Positions 50,110-62,086 of a stretch of DNA of 64,000 nt are shown here, in pieces. The notes under the pieces were generated by a model. It saw nothing but the letters and a program-made list of their open reading frames with translations. It did no database searches and had not been told where the DNA came from. Positions within the stretch are counted from its first letter, which is position 1, and the number at the start of each line of letters is the position of its first letter. The translations under genes and the position numbers were made by a program. The stretch comes from Auanema rhodensis (Eukaryota; Nematoda; Chromadorea; Rhabditida; Rhabditidae), in contig OZ059899.1 in NCBI GenBank assembly GCA_964057225.1, positions 11,656,001 to 11,720,000 on the forward strand. The letters run 5' to 3'.

Positions 50110-52340
50110 ATGGATATACCAGATATTGTCAAAAATAAGTTAATTGAATTAGATGCTGAAAATCGGCAGCTTAAATTGGTTAGTTTTACTAAATGTTTCA
50201 ATTATTTCAATTATTAATTTCCAAAAACTTTATAGGATATAGCAAGAAAAGAATCAACATTGAAAAACAGAGATGAGAATCTGGCCGAGCTGGAAGAAGA
50301 AAACAGAAGATTATTAAAAGAAAATGCAGATCATGCGAAGGCTTCAAAAGATGTAACAACATTTGAAAGTAGAATCGGTTTTCTTCAGTCACAGGTATAG
50401 CTGTTTTGTAATTATAATTTTTACCTATTTCTGTAATAGTTAGAAGATACTCAAGAAGACCTCGCAGTTGCAAGAAAAAAATGTGAAGAATTAGAGCTTC
50501 TTCTGAAAGAGCAAGGAGAAATTGTTGATATTAGACCGGAAATCCGCACACCGACACCTACACCTCCAAAAAATATCGAAGACGAAGAGGAATATGTGAT
50601 ACTTTTCTTATTTTGCTATTATTTTTTCAAAATACAAATTTAAGATTCGATTGAAAGAGGAGCTTGAAGATGCCAAATTCGACTTGAACTGTTTTGCTGA
50701 TAAATTACGCTTTGCAGAAGAAGAATGCGAACAACAAAAAGAGTTGTATGATAATTTATGTGAAGAAATCAAACAGTTGCAGCGTGCTTTGAAAGTAACA
50801 ATCGTGTTCTTTTGAAACATACAAATTTAACTTTGCAGGAAATTCGTGATCAAAAAGCTGAGTTAGAAGCCAGGCTCTGTGAATCTCAAAATAATCTTCC
50901 GTTTGCTAGCAAAGGAAATTCAATGTTTGGAGAAGTAAAACAATTTTTTAATATAATTCTCACAATATTTTTGTAGTTTGTTGAAGAACGAAAGCATTTG
51001 GAAGCTGATTTGAAGCAACTTTATGCAGAATGTGAAGGTCTTAGACGAGAAAATCATGATTTGCTGAATCAGCTAGAAGATGCTAGACTTATGGCTCTCC
51101 GAAGAGTAGGCGTTGCGGTAAGTTCGAATTTTGTTTCTGGAATTTATTTTGTTTCAGACAACCGTCCGTTGCCAATGCGAAGATATGCGAGTAGAACTAG
51201 TACGAGTGCGATCCAGACTAGAATCCGCGGAAAACCGTGTTAATACTCTGAACAGTGACAAAATAAAAATGATTGAATCCTTGAAAGGAGGTATAGCAGT
51301 TGATTCCATGCTGAGAGCTCAGTACTCTAGTTTAAAGTTTGTTAACCAATTTTTTTTCTTATTTTCATCTGCATCTGTAGGGGAGAATTGGCCTGGTCGA
51401 ACCAACAATTAAGTGAAATGAAAAAAGAGAGAAACTCTCTTATGGATCAGCTTATTGTAGCAAATGTATTTTCCTTATATTTTAACAATTTGACTTATAA
51501 ATTCTAGGCGAGCTTGAGACGTGCTGAGAATTTAGAGCGAATGGCGAAGGAAGATGTTAGCATTCTTACAAGACAGATAGAGTTGATCAAACAAAGACAA
51601 GCTGATGAACTTCGTATGTTTCCAAACAAGTGTAATGAATATGGCTTCCTGTTTTTTAGGCGGGGAGCTAGATACTACTGAGTTATCAGCTGCGGAAAAA
51701 ATCTCAAATTTAATCAAAGCACCATCGATCATGAATTCCATGATTCCATCTACCCCAGCAGGAAAAGGTTATAAAATACACTGTCGGTCTCTGATCATCA
51801 AATTGTTTTCAGCTATGAAATCAAATTTCAAAACTCCTCTTCCACCCACTGCAAGTAAAACTGATACGAAAACACCTAAGTTAGGCTCTTCTAACATAAC
51901 AACTCCCAACTTCGTAACACCTAGCTCACCTGAACCAAAGATTCCAAGGGTCAGTTCTGCTATCTTCGAGAAAGAAAATGTTAAATTTTAGTTTGCTAAA
52001 GATATATCCAATTCCGAAAATAGGAAAGAAATGATGACAGCCACTGAAAGGAGACTACATCGTCAAAAGGTCCAGGGGCCGAAGCGAGCTGTTCCTTCGA
52101 TCAAGCCCCCTATTAATATACGTAAGGATTTTCATTCTTCTCAACTACAGTTAGCAAACAATTACAGCTACATTCCGGATGGTTGTCGGAACTACAAATG
52201 CAACAGTAGCTCCAAGTGTTCCAAATACTCCTACTCTCAGTGCTCCAAGTGTCCCTGATACCAGTGCTCCAAGTGCTACTGATCCCACTGCTCAAAGTGC
52301 TCCTGATCCCAGTAATGCCGAAAATATTGAAAGTTTGTAA
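50110..52340 (+). CDS. spdl-1: Spindly-like coiled-coil dynein adaptor
   Basis: 562 residues. Exons 50110-50178, 50236-50394, 50440-50595, 50645-50794, 50839-50934, 50977-51117, 51158-51336, 51381-51465, 51508-51613, 51660-51767, 51813-51949, 51992-52121, 52168-52340. Two long heptad-rich coiled coils flank a Pro/Thr hinge (RPEIRTPTPTPPKN near 115). At about 204-215 lies KGNSMFGEFVEERKHLEADL. This matches the Spindly motif (GNSLFxEvxDRR type) that contacts the dynactin pointed end in Spindly and BICD adaptors. Spindly recruits dynein/dynactin to kinetochores through the RZZ complex. The tail (from about 370) is Pro/Thr/Ser-rich and ends in repeats of SAPS-type units. Identification rests on the motif, architecture and size; another adaptor is the alternative. 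Poly(A) signal at 52425-52430. Confidence 0.75.
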
Positions 52341-52885
52341 ATAGATCGTGTTGTCGGAAAAAGGGGGGGGATCGTTCATTACGTAATGATTACATAATTT
52401 AAGTCTAATTTTCATATTTTGATAAATAAAATCAATTCAATTTCATGCCAGCATAGTTCATTAACTCATTTTTTATTTCCCAGTATTAGTTTGTCACCCT
52501 TCTAATACATATATATATATATGTATAAATACTTAATTTAACCCACTTATGTATACAAAGTATAAACATGATGTTTGATAATTGTGTATAAATCCTTATG
52601 TTTAAAATATTATCTATGAATTGTATCTTCTATCTGAATCAAGTAACAGAAGAAAAAATGTGCATATAACGTTTATATTATTGTATTGTCATCATAAAAC
52701 AATTTCTCGAGACTCGTATTATAGTGAAGACAATTTGGATATAGAGTAGAACTTACAATTAACAGAATTTAACACTTATGATCAAGAATTGTCGAACGAT
52801 CATTATCAGAAAATGAAAAACAAATAGTACATAAACATAAAATAAAAGTGGGTAATGCAAATTAATTATGAATTGATATAAAGGG
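52341..52885. other. Convergent 3' spacer
   Basis: Between the Spindly-like stop and the APC-like stop. It has the AATAAA for the plus-strand gene, a G-run at 52364-52370 and a short AT tract near 52510. Confidence 0.7.
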
Positions 52886-55800
52886 TTAAACAGTTGTAAC
52901 AAGCATAGTATTACTATGCATACTTCCTGATTTGGATGACTCTGTTGTCGATTCTTCGTTATCATGCTTAAAAAGAAAATTTGTTAACATATTGTATTCA
53001 TTGTAATAATATACCATAGGTTTTTGATAATTAAATGGAGGGATAACAGCATGGGAATGCAATGGTTTTGGAGCAATTTTAGGTTTTACGGGTACTTGAG
53101 CCTGAAATTATGATTTCTAATGTTTTTTCTTTTACATTAGAGAACTCACCGATCTACAGTTCGAAGATTGTAAAACTTTTGAGGTTGGCATAGGCAGCCG
53201 GGTTTTTCTCGTTGCTGAGTGATTGTCAATAGTACGAGATTGTTTGGGTTTATGAGTTTCGTTAGTAGAAGATGATTCGGATCTTAAAAAAAAGAATTAT
53301 ATTCTTAGGGAAAAATAGCAATATACCTTAACGATGAACAATCAATAGTCATTTGTTCTTCAAGACAATCAAGGGGTAGACTTGTATCTAACACATCGTA
53401 ATCATTTCCAGAGAAGAAGTCATCGCTCTCATCAGAACTGAAAAATAATTCATTACACTAGAAGATGAAGCAACTAGTACCTCACAGAATCCTGCTGAGG
53501 AAGACTATTCTTGGTAGCACCTTCTTGAGAGCCAGAAGCGGTATAGTTTTCGTCTACACATTCAGTATCGAGACGGTGACCGGTTTGAGAAGGGCGGATC
53601 GAACGGGTCACCATAGATATTGGTCCGCCCATCTCGTTTTTTGAAGAAAATCCAGAGTTAGTCTCAGCTGAAGGCATTGCAGATAGAATACATTCGTTCA
53701 ATAGTCTCTCTCTATCTGCAGCTGAAAGAAAATATGTAATATATTCATGAAAACAAATGGGAGTACCAGAGCTATCAACAGATTTTCTGGGAGAAGATGT
53801 TGATATCATAATGTTGTTCATAGTAAAAGCATCGTGATGATTAGGACCATTTTTGAAAGATGACCTAGTGTGTGGTTGGGGATAAGCAGCTTCGATTGAT
53901 CTATCCAGCAGATCAGAATTTCCCTCCAAAACCACATAGTCAGATTCGGCTTCAACGTCGAATCCACCTAAAGAATAATATTTTAAGTCAACTAAATATA
54001 TAATGATAATCGTACCTTTATTCTTAAGCATATCTGTTGTTTTTACAGGCATTGCTGCAGGTAATCTGAATGCAGGGAAAGTAGGAGTGGGTTGATCATC
54101 AATTACAGCAGTAGCAGCATCACTACTTGAAAAGTTCGATTTTTCACCAGAATCCGAATTAACAACATTCACGCGGAGAGGAGTAGAGAGAGTATTATCA
54201 GTCCCTTTTAGCCCTGCATTCATCATCTCTTGCTGACGAACAAGGGTGTAATGAGTAGGGGAATCAGGCAATTCTGACGGGGAAACAGGAGAAAGACGAG
54301 CGCTGTTATTTGCCGTATCCAGCATACTTGTCCAGCCAGATTGATTCTAAAAATATTATTATATTATTGAATAACAAGAATATATAGTACCGTATGCTCA
54401 GTTTCCAGAGATTGCCGACTAGCATTACTACGGTTGCATGTGGCACTCATTGTATCTCTTTCAAACTCTTCCGGAAAATCATCATTATCATCATTCATAA
54501 TATTATTCTGAAAAAAATATTTTTTCTTTTTTACTAAATATAAAAAACATACATGACGAATCTCATCCTCTTTGATTTGCTGCATCATTCTTTCTTGATC
54601 ATCTGAAGCTCCTTGACTAACCGGCGGTGGTATAAAATGAGAAGGAGAAGCATGGGAGGATCTGCAAAACAAATCAGTTATAAATAGAAATTATTCCAAA
54701 TAGTGTTTACCCATGCATTGCTACAGATCCTCCTCTTACGAAATGCCGGGGCAAGCTGCTAGAACGCTGTTCCATGCTTCGCGGTGAAGTGAATGAATGA
54801 AGATTTGTAGCACCTGGAGAAGCTCTCATCGATCTTAAAGGAAGAAGACGACCAGAATCACGGAAAATATCGTAACCAACGCCCATTGAAGTGGACATTT
54901 CTAAAACAAGATAATATTATATAATAACCCGATTAAGCATGTATGCCTACCATTTGATCGCATAAATCCGGAAGTTGGCTGATTTAAATGATTTAAAACA
55001 CTTTTAACAGCGGCTCGAATGTCATCTCTAGCTGAATCACGAAGAGAGTTCAACTGATGCATAGCATTCCCATTGGAACGAATAGAATTCTGAAAATAAA
55101 ATGAATTTTCTCTAACTTTAATATTTTGTTACCTGAAGATGAGGATCCTTGGCAATTAAATTACTTAGTGCACCCAAGGCATTACAAGAAATTGTGAAAG
55201 AAGCGCTAACGAGCAATTGAATAAGGCCAGAAACGAGAACGGATCGTTCTTCTAAGTGAGTTGAGGTAGCAGAAAGATATACAGATGCATATTTCAGTAT
55301 TCCGCTAGCGCTTTCGACAATTACCTGAATTATTCTTTGAATAATATTTTTTAACGAAAATATAATACGGTTTGATTAGTGTTTGGAGTAAGAAGCGATG
55401 CTAACATATGCAAACATCCCGGCTCGTCACAAATAGCTCTTTTGTTCTCCATTGAATGAGAAGCGAGATTCCATAAAGCGGAAAGGGTGGCTCTAACGCA
55501 TCCTGGAAAAATATTATTTTCTCAATAACGCCTGATTTGTAACCTTCATCATTATGTTGACAACCATAAACTGCCGCTCGAACCAATGCTTTTACACAAG
55601 GCGACAGAGCAGCACTCATATCGCTGTCAGCTAACCAGCTTAAATTTCTGATTAAACCAGAATAAACCTGAAAGAAGACATATTTAGCATTAAAATTTTA
55701 AACACAGACTAAGTTAATGTCATTTTGAATATGTTTACGTTTCTTAGTGAAAATCTAATTTTGTCTGCTGAACCTCGAATAAGCATTTATATGTTCACAT

Positions 55801-57149
55801 AAAGACATCGGGCCAGATTATCCATTTTCAGGGACATTCGCATCACGGCCCGTTAGCATCTGTTTATTGATTCTGGACTTAGATATACAAAACATATTTA
55901 GATTGACGCTCTAGTAGAAATTTGAGAAATGATAAGGAACATTGCAAGTTTGTCAAACATGCTGTTACTTATGAGAGCACCATGTTCCCAAAGGAAAACT
56001 TTACAATCCTAAAGGAGCGGAGAGTCCTCGAAAACTCGACTCAAGAAGCACTTCCTCCCCATAAAAGGCATTCCCAAGATGAAAGAAACAGCCTTAGGAG
56101 TTGCTCGTAAACCCTGTTTACAATATCTGTACAGCAACTGCTTTGGCTTAACCCTCAAATTTATCCGATAAATTAGAAGATACCGCAAGATAGATGCATT
56201 TTCAATCTATCAGCAACTGTCAACTAAGTGTGCGGCAAGACTGCGAATCTCACCTTAGGCACATATCTAATTATATTTACAACCAAAATCTAGAGCAACG
56301 AAGAACAGAGAACAAGTCACATCAAAGAAAATAATACAAAACAACAAGATAATATAAGACATAAAAGAAATACTTACTTGAGCTAAATTTCGAGCTTCAT
56401 TAATCAATCGTATGACGGTGTCAAGAAAATCGGGATAAGCACATAGCCGACGTTTGCTTCCAACATGTCCAAAAGTTAAATTAGTAAGTGCATTAGCTAT
56501 TAATTTCCTAATCGATCGATGTTCAGGTAAACGTGGGCCTGAACCAAAAACATAAACTTCCAACACTAGGGTTTCAGCTAAAGCATCAACCAATCCTAGA
56601 ATACAAAAATACAATAATATTATAAAAAACAAAGCATACCTAATAAAATAGCAACTTTCCTATATTCTTCATCAAATGATTCTGCGACAATCAAGCTTAA
56701 CGCTGCCGATAACCGCCGAAAATATGATTGAGAAGGGTTAGAGTTATGAATTATCCTTCTAAGATAATAGACTTGTTCTCTTATACAATTGGATGGTTGT
56801 AAAGCTTTGCGAAGGCGACGGCGTCTTAAAAAATCAAAGTAAGATTAAATCAGAGCCATCGAATATATATACCTCGAATCATCTATTTCCCTGTGTATAA
56901 CATTCTGAATTCGTTCGTGAACAATTCGAAGATTGTCATCATCTTGATCTGATGGCACAACATTCCTATTTTGATCTAAATGCAGTGACGCTAGAAGTGT
57001 ACATATGGCATCATCAACTGTCATCTAAAGCAATAAAATAGAAATTGAGACAAAATCATGCTTCCCACTTCTTCTTCAGGATATTCCCTTGAAGGACCCG
57101 GGAGCACATCATCATCGAAATCATGCTCATCGTCACTTAGAGTATCCAT
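52886..57149 (-). CDS. apr-1: APC-related protein (APR-1-like), armadillo-repeat Wnt regulator
   Basis: 941 residues in 18 exons (first 57149-57069, then 57024-56873, 56824-56640, 56595-56378, 55667-55544, 55502-55369, 55324-55133, 55089-54951, 54900-54711, 54661-54553, 54507-54391, 54346-54016, 53967-53767, 53721-53481, 53437-53327, 53282-53150, 53101-53015, 52966-52886). Armadillo repeats at about 130-390 contain the APC hallmarks ANALTNLTFGHVGSKRRLC, GLIRNLSWLADSDM and TLSALWNLASHSMENKRAIC. A disordered Ser-rich C-terminal half follows. It carries LLNECILSAMPSAET near 731, a SAMP-type Axin-binding repeat, and YVVLEGNSD-type acidic stretches. The extreme C-terminus is MLVTTV, a class I PDZ ligand like the end of vertebrate APC. 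APC scaffolds beta-catenin destruction and binds microtubules. The acidic first exon starts at the first in-frame ATG. Confidence 0.92.
55668..56377. other. 710-nt intron in the APC-like gene
   Basis: Much longer than its neighbours (40-60 nt). Less AT-rich than other introns; a short plus-strand frame at 55922-56110 has no gene character. Possibly an old insertion or an intronic control region. Confidence 0.5.
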
Positions 57150-58639
57150 GGACTAAAGAAATGTGTTATAACTTGATAAAAGAATAAGAGAAAATAATGA
57201 AAAATGCAAAAAACTTCGTAAGAATAGAAATCCTGAATACATAATTAAGAATTAAATCCAAAAGCATTTCAGTTAGAGAAAAACAAGCTATTTAAAAACA
57301 TTTAAGAAAAACAAAATCAATGCATTCATTGGTATATTGGATTCCTTTTCGAAAAAGAGAATTGGTAGAATAGGATCTCCTAAACTTGAATTGAAATAAT
57401 ATAATTGCATAGAATGACTTGATATATCAAAGCAGGAATTGAATATCAAATTTCAAAAGCAGCTAGTTCACTTGCCAATAGAAAGAGAATAAAGTAACTG
57501 AGATTCCGTATAAATACAAGGCTATTTCAAATAGAATCTTCATAAATGGATTAAAATATTAGCGGCCAACAATAGGAGTGGGGAAAAGATGTAAAAATGA
57601 CTACAAGTAGAACAGCTGTCAGAGACCAGAATAAGAACAACATCCATCCCTTATCCACATTATACATAAAATTCAGCAATACAACAGCAAACTGATAGAT
57701 TTCATGGTTTCTTGGACCTTAACCACTCAAAACGTATACAAAAAACATAAACCCAACTATTTGGATAAAAACAGAGGCAGTGTAACCCTTGGAGGCCATG
57801 CTAAGTTAATAGATAAAACACTTGATTGATTTCTAAAACCAATGAATAGGAAAACCAGCAGAAATGGGGAAAATTAAAATAAAGAGGGCATCATGCAATT
57901 GATGCGGCCCGAACTAATTGATGGTACAGAGTAATCAGATTTGCAAACGAGCTTCAAAAAATAGGATGTTGAGAAGATGGTTATACAACCCTTTGGTTTT
58001 GGTAAAAGGTTGCCGCTTAGGACGCGACGCGGCCACTCATAGGCGGCCGTTTTTGATCGCATAGTGAGCGTCCATCTAATCAAAAATAGACATAAAAAAT
58101 TCGAATTTTATCCAAATTATTAAAGAAAAAATATATATACAAACATAACAGTTTTGAAAGACAAAAGAGTTGTAGATTAGAGCGAAATCTAATTTCCAGA
58201 CATATATTTGAAAACATGTAAAAATAAATATGTTGAAAATATATGAAAATGTAACAGAAGATAAGAAACAGTTTATTCAAGATATGTCCAAAAAGCAGAT
58301 TGTTTAATATGAACATGAGAGATTTAATTAAAACTAATTGAAGATAAAAAAACACCTTCAACAAAAAAATATACATGAGTGATCTGTTATTTAAAATTAA
58401 AATATAAATAAAAACTCTTATAATATAGAAATATGAGAAAAAATGCAGAATACATTATAGTAAATAAAAATGTATTCTATTTGAATCAATTTGGCATTGA
58501 AGGAGACAATCCACAATGGAGCACGCATTAGTGTTATTGGAGCAAACCAACATTAGTTCTTTTAGCTTAGTTAGCTTCCATTATAATTTATTGTATTGAC
58601 TTTAGATTAATAACTATTTATTATATTATAGATTTTTAG
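57150..58639. other. Divergent 5' region of the APC-like and METTL17 genes
   Basis: Promoters of both genes should lie here. A GC-richer patch at about 57890-58080 (with gacgcgacgcggccactc) stands out and might be a non-coding first exon or control region. No gene was recognised. Confidence 0.55.
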
Positions 58640-60695
58640 ATGATAATTTCTTCGCGATACACACAAACATTTTTTAATCGATTTTTATCTTCAAGTGCCT
58701 CAACTTCTGTAGGTTCACAAACAGATTTTCATCGTGAAGAAGTAAATGGAAAATTACATGTATCTTCTATCAATATACAAACAAAAGAGAGAGCTATTGT
58801 TCAATTAAAAACTGGAGAACATTCTCAGCAAAGTCGTAAATTCACGTGAGTTTTCTCAAATTGATTTTAATTTTTTTCAACTTTTAGAAGAGAATTTTCA
58901 ATACCTCCGAATGCATTATCGGGATTGAAAAATGTGCTTGTTTCATGCTCAAAAACAGCAAAACAGTTACAACATGAAGCGGATCAATTATCAAATATGT
59001 TGGATCAGAGAAGGTTCTTAGTTAGTCAAAAAGTTTTGTTTAATGTATGGGTTTTTGATGTATAGGTTTCCAGCCTCTCCAGATGAAGTTAGGTTAGCAA
59101 GAGAGGAAATACGTAGAAAATTGAGATTAGAACATAAGGAATCCAATGACGTTTTTGATCAAGATGGGATACTTAGTCAAAAAATTGTAAGATTTATTCT
59201 TTTTGTATTGATCAAATCTTTATTTTAGATAGAAGCGAAAGAACAGCAAATCCAACATAAAGTACAACGATATCTTAAAAAAACAAGATATAACTGGAAA
59301 CCTTTAGATTTTGATAGTAGAGATTCAGCTGCTAAATATGCCTTAGCAAGGTGATTCATTCTATTTTCATATCTATATTGTATTATTTTAGATTTGTACC
59401 GAATTATGCTGAAATATCCAGAGTTCTTGAAGAATTAAAAATTACTAGATTCGCCCCTGAAACTGTCTTGGACTTTGGTAGCGGCGCTGGCTCTGGCTTC
59501 TGGGCTGTGAATCAAATGTATGAAAAATCTCTGAAAGAATATTGTTTGGTAGATTTATCGGATGAAATGACTAAGCTATCCATGGACATTATGAGAGTTG
59601 GTGAATTTAACTTGTAACAGCCTAATATTAACTTTTTAGAAGGATGATGGTACTTTGTTATCGAAAAAAGTTTCATTTAGAAGACATTTGTTACCTTCAT
59701 TACAAACTACATATGATTTAGTAATATGTCATAGAACATTGTGTGAAATTGGCTCTCCTGAATCTCGAATTCAAACTATTGAATCATTATGGCGTAGAAC
59801 TAATAAGTGAGTTCATCCAATAAGCATTTTATTCCATAATTATCTCTTTCAGATATTTAGTTCTCATTGAATCCGGACTTGATGATAGTTTCAACGCCAT
59901 ATTAGATGCTCGAGACTATTTATTAACTTCTGGTGTTGATATTAATATCAATGAATTGTTATCTAAAATTAATGAGCAAGGCATTCCTGAACAAGAAGTA
60001 ATAGCTTTATTACATGATCGTCATCTTAGTAACTTTGAAAAATATTCAATTTTGAAAGAAAAGGTTAGAGTTTCAGTTCATCTTTTCAATTATATATATT
60101 TATTTAGTTCCCTAATATGGAAATACCTACTAAATTACCTCATTCTTCTGTATTTGCGCCTTGTCCTCATGATTTGGGATGCCCCCTAAGAAATTCCAAG
60201 TTCGTTTTTGCAATATTTGCTTCACGTTTTGTATACGAATTTTTATTTTATTTTGTTTCACCATTGTGATGTAATTTTTCGTTATAATTCCAGTTCTTGC
60301 TCGTTTTCACTTAGATGGAGAACTCTACGAGCTGACGGCAAGCAAAAAGATAAAACAAAAGATGGAACAGAAACCGGAAATATATCTTTCGTGATTTTGG
60401 AGAAAGGAGCTCGTGGTGTAGATAGAAACCTTCCTAGAATCTTGAAAGTATGATTTGTTTCATTTATTGCTCTAATATCAAGTTTCAGTTGAGAAAGATG
60501 AACGGCCATGTAACGTGTGACGTTTGTACATCATTCAATGGTCTCCAAAGGTTTACTTTATCAAAACGAGGTGGTGAAATGTACAAAAGAATGAAAACCC
60601 GTATTACTGGTGAACTTTCTCCATTCCAAATGGAAACTAAAGCTACTGAAGGTGTCTTCGATCTTTACGATCAAGTTCTTAAAAACATGAAATAG
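58640..60695 (+). CDS. METTL17/Rsm22-family mitochondrial ribosome assembly protein
   Basis: 536 residues. Exons 58640-58845, 58888-59013, 59066-59186, 59229-59350, 59392-59596, 59640-59806, 59853-60063, 60108-60199, 60294-60447, 60489-60695. The N-terminus is rich in Ser, Arg and Thr with few acids (MIISSRYTQTFFNRFLSS), like a mitochondrial presequence. A Rossmann methyltransferase motif follows near 217 (TVLDFGSGAGSGFWAVN) with YCLVDLSDEM and YDLVICHRTLCEIG. Near 404 is FAPCPHDLGCPL, and shortly after SCSFSLRW. Cysteines in this arrangement bind an iron-sulfur cluster in METTL17/Rsm22. The family acts on the small mitoribosomal subunit during its maturation in the matrix; catalytic activity is debated. 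The final exon carries HVTCDVCT. Confidence 0.9.
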
Positions 60696-61002
60696 AAATT
60701 ATTTTTTAGATTGTTACTAGTTCCGTTGTTAAATTTAATTGTTAAAACATAAAATTTATTTTTTGCACGAATTCTTATTAACAAATATAATTCTACATAC
60801 TCCGTCTTAATATTCTATCAATCATGATAGAAGCAAGTAGATCACAATTCTTGGCTACAACATGAATAAACAACAGAGGTGTATCGGAAAGAGTGAACAA
60901 ACAACAAAAAAATGTGACAAAAGAATAGACAAAGTACACAAACTATAGTAGAACCCGTGAAGAGGAAAAAGCCTAGTTCTGAGATAAATTAACCGTTCTC
61001 CT

Positions 61003-61098
61003 AGTTCAGCTATGACTATATTCCAAAGTACGAAGTACGAACCTATTCCCTTTCTTCTGCTGAAAGTCTAGCAGGCGTTATCGATATCGTTTCCAAAC
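61003..61098 (+). repeat. Imperfect direct repeat, copy 1
   Basis: Shares with 61432-61529 the blocks CCAAAGTACGAAGTAC, TTCTGCTGAAAGTC and GCGTTATCGATATCGTTTCC in the same order, with about 85-90% identity by eye. Copy 1 lies outside the transposon ends, copy 2 inside. Confidence 0.85.
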
Positions 61099-61141
61099 AA
61101 AACGTTGAAACGAAACAATACAACACATTTTCAATAATATT

Positions 61142-62028
61142 AGGTGTGCGCAAAATTTTCTGGCCCTCTTAAAAATATTCCTCTTCATTTTCCAAAGCTT
61201 TTTCTCAAATTTCAACCAACTTTCTTATACCTTTTTTCAAAATAAAATTTAGGTTTTATATAAAAAAAAATCTAGGTTCCATATCAAAAAAGCAGATCAC
61301 GAAGGCTTTAACCTCCTTTTTGTGTTTGAAGGTTTGAGGGGATCAAAAAATTCTCTCAACAATCGGAAAAAATGATACTCCTATGAAACAAGATCTGAAA
61401 GTGCAGTGGAGATTTTTTGGGTTTTCGAGGGTTCAGCAATGACTATACTCCAAAGTACGAAGTACAAAGCTGTTCCCTTTGTTCTGCTGAAAGTCAGAAG
61501 TAATTGCGTTATCGATATCGTTTCCAAACATTTAACTTTGTTTTTGATAAAAGAAGCCGTTGAATTTGTTCGGCATTGAGCCTACTATTCAACGCCTTAC
61601 CTCAACTCAATAATTCGATATGAACTATTACTCCTTCATTCCGAAAACAACATAACGTCTCCTTTTTGGGGGTTGGTTAGTTTCCAAATCCAAATTGTTA
61701 GATTCAAATCTAACGTACCATGATCTATAGGTACTATAAGAATTTATATATTCATCATAAATGGATTGGAAAAGAAAAGAAGTTTTCAAAGCATTTAAAC
61801 CTTGATTGAAATACAGCTTTACGCATATATGGATGTGTTTATTGTCAAAAGCCATTTCAGAAAAAGAGAGCAAAACCGAAAAAAATCGAAATAAGAAAAT
61901 TGTTTTGAATAATTTAGATTTAAAACAATTTTTTAAATATAATTTTGAATTTGTTTTATGATATTTTCTAATTCTAAAATATTTATTCGTATTTCAATGT
62001 GGATGGCCAGAACTTTTGCGCACACCTG
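61142..62028 (-). mobile_element. Truncated mariner-type element with terminal inverted repeats
   Basis: The left end AGGTGTGCGCAAAATTTTCT, continuing into ggccc, matches the reverse complement of the right end, AGGTGTGCGCAAAAGTTCTG, continuing into gccatcc. About 25 terminal bases are shared. Read from the right end on the minus strand, a frame at 61873-61628 resembles a mariner transposase N-terminus: FDNKHIHICVKLYFNQGLNA near its start, then YSTYRSWYVRFESNNLDLET and QPPKRRR. These match the pattern of helix-turn-helix, CRRWFxxF and LEDxPRxGRP. The catalytic domain is absent. It cannot move on its own, but intact ends could be mobilised in trans. The TA target duplication is not cleanly visible. 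Confidence 0.8.
61432..61529 (+). repeat. Imperfect direct repeat, copy 2 (inside the mariner-type element)
   Basis: See copy 1. It lies in the part of the element where the transposase core would be expected, so the element interior is not simply a deleted mariner. Confidence 0.85.
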
Positions 62029-62086
62029 ATAATTTTTGGAAAAAATTGAAAATCTACTATACAGCATCCGAAGGGGAAGCAGCATC

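Larger units (their letters stand above)
60696..62086. other. Convergent spacer holding a mariner-type element and a repeat pair
   Basis: Between the METTL17 stop and the Slowmo stop. Contains an imperfect direct repeat (61003-61098 and 61432-61529) and a TIR-bounded element (61142-62028) ending only about 60 bases from the Slowmo stop. Confidence 0.75.

Noticed and set aside
55922-56110. 62-residue plus-strand frame inside the APC-like intron
   Set aside because: No family resemblance and no acceptor/donor pattern; likely chance.
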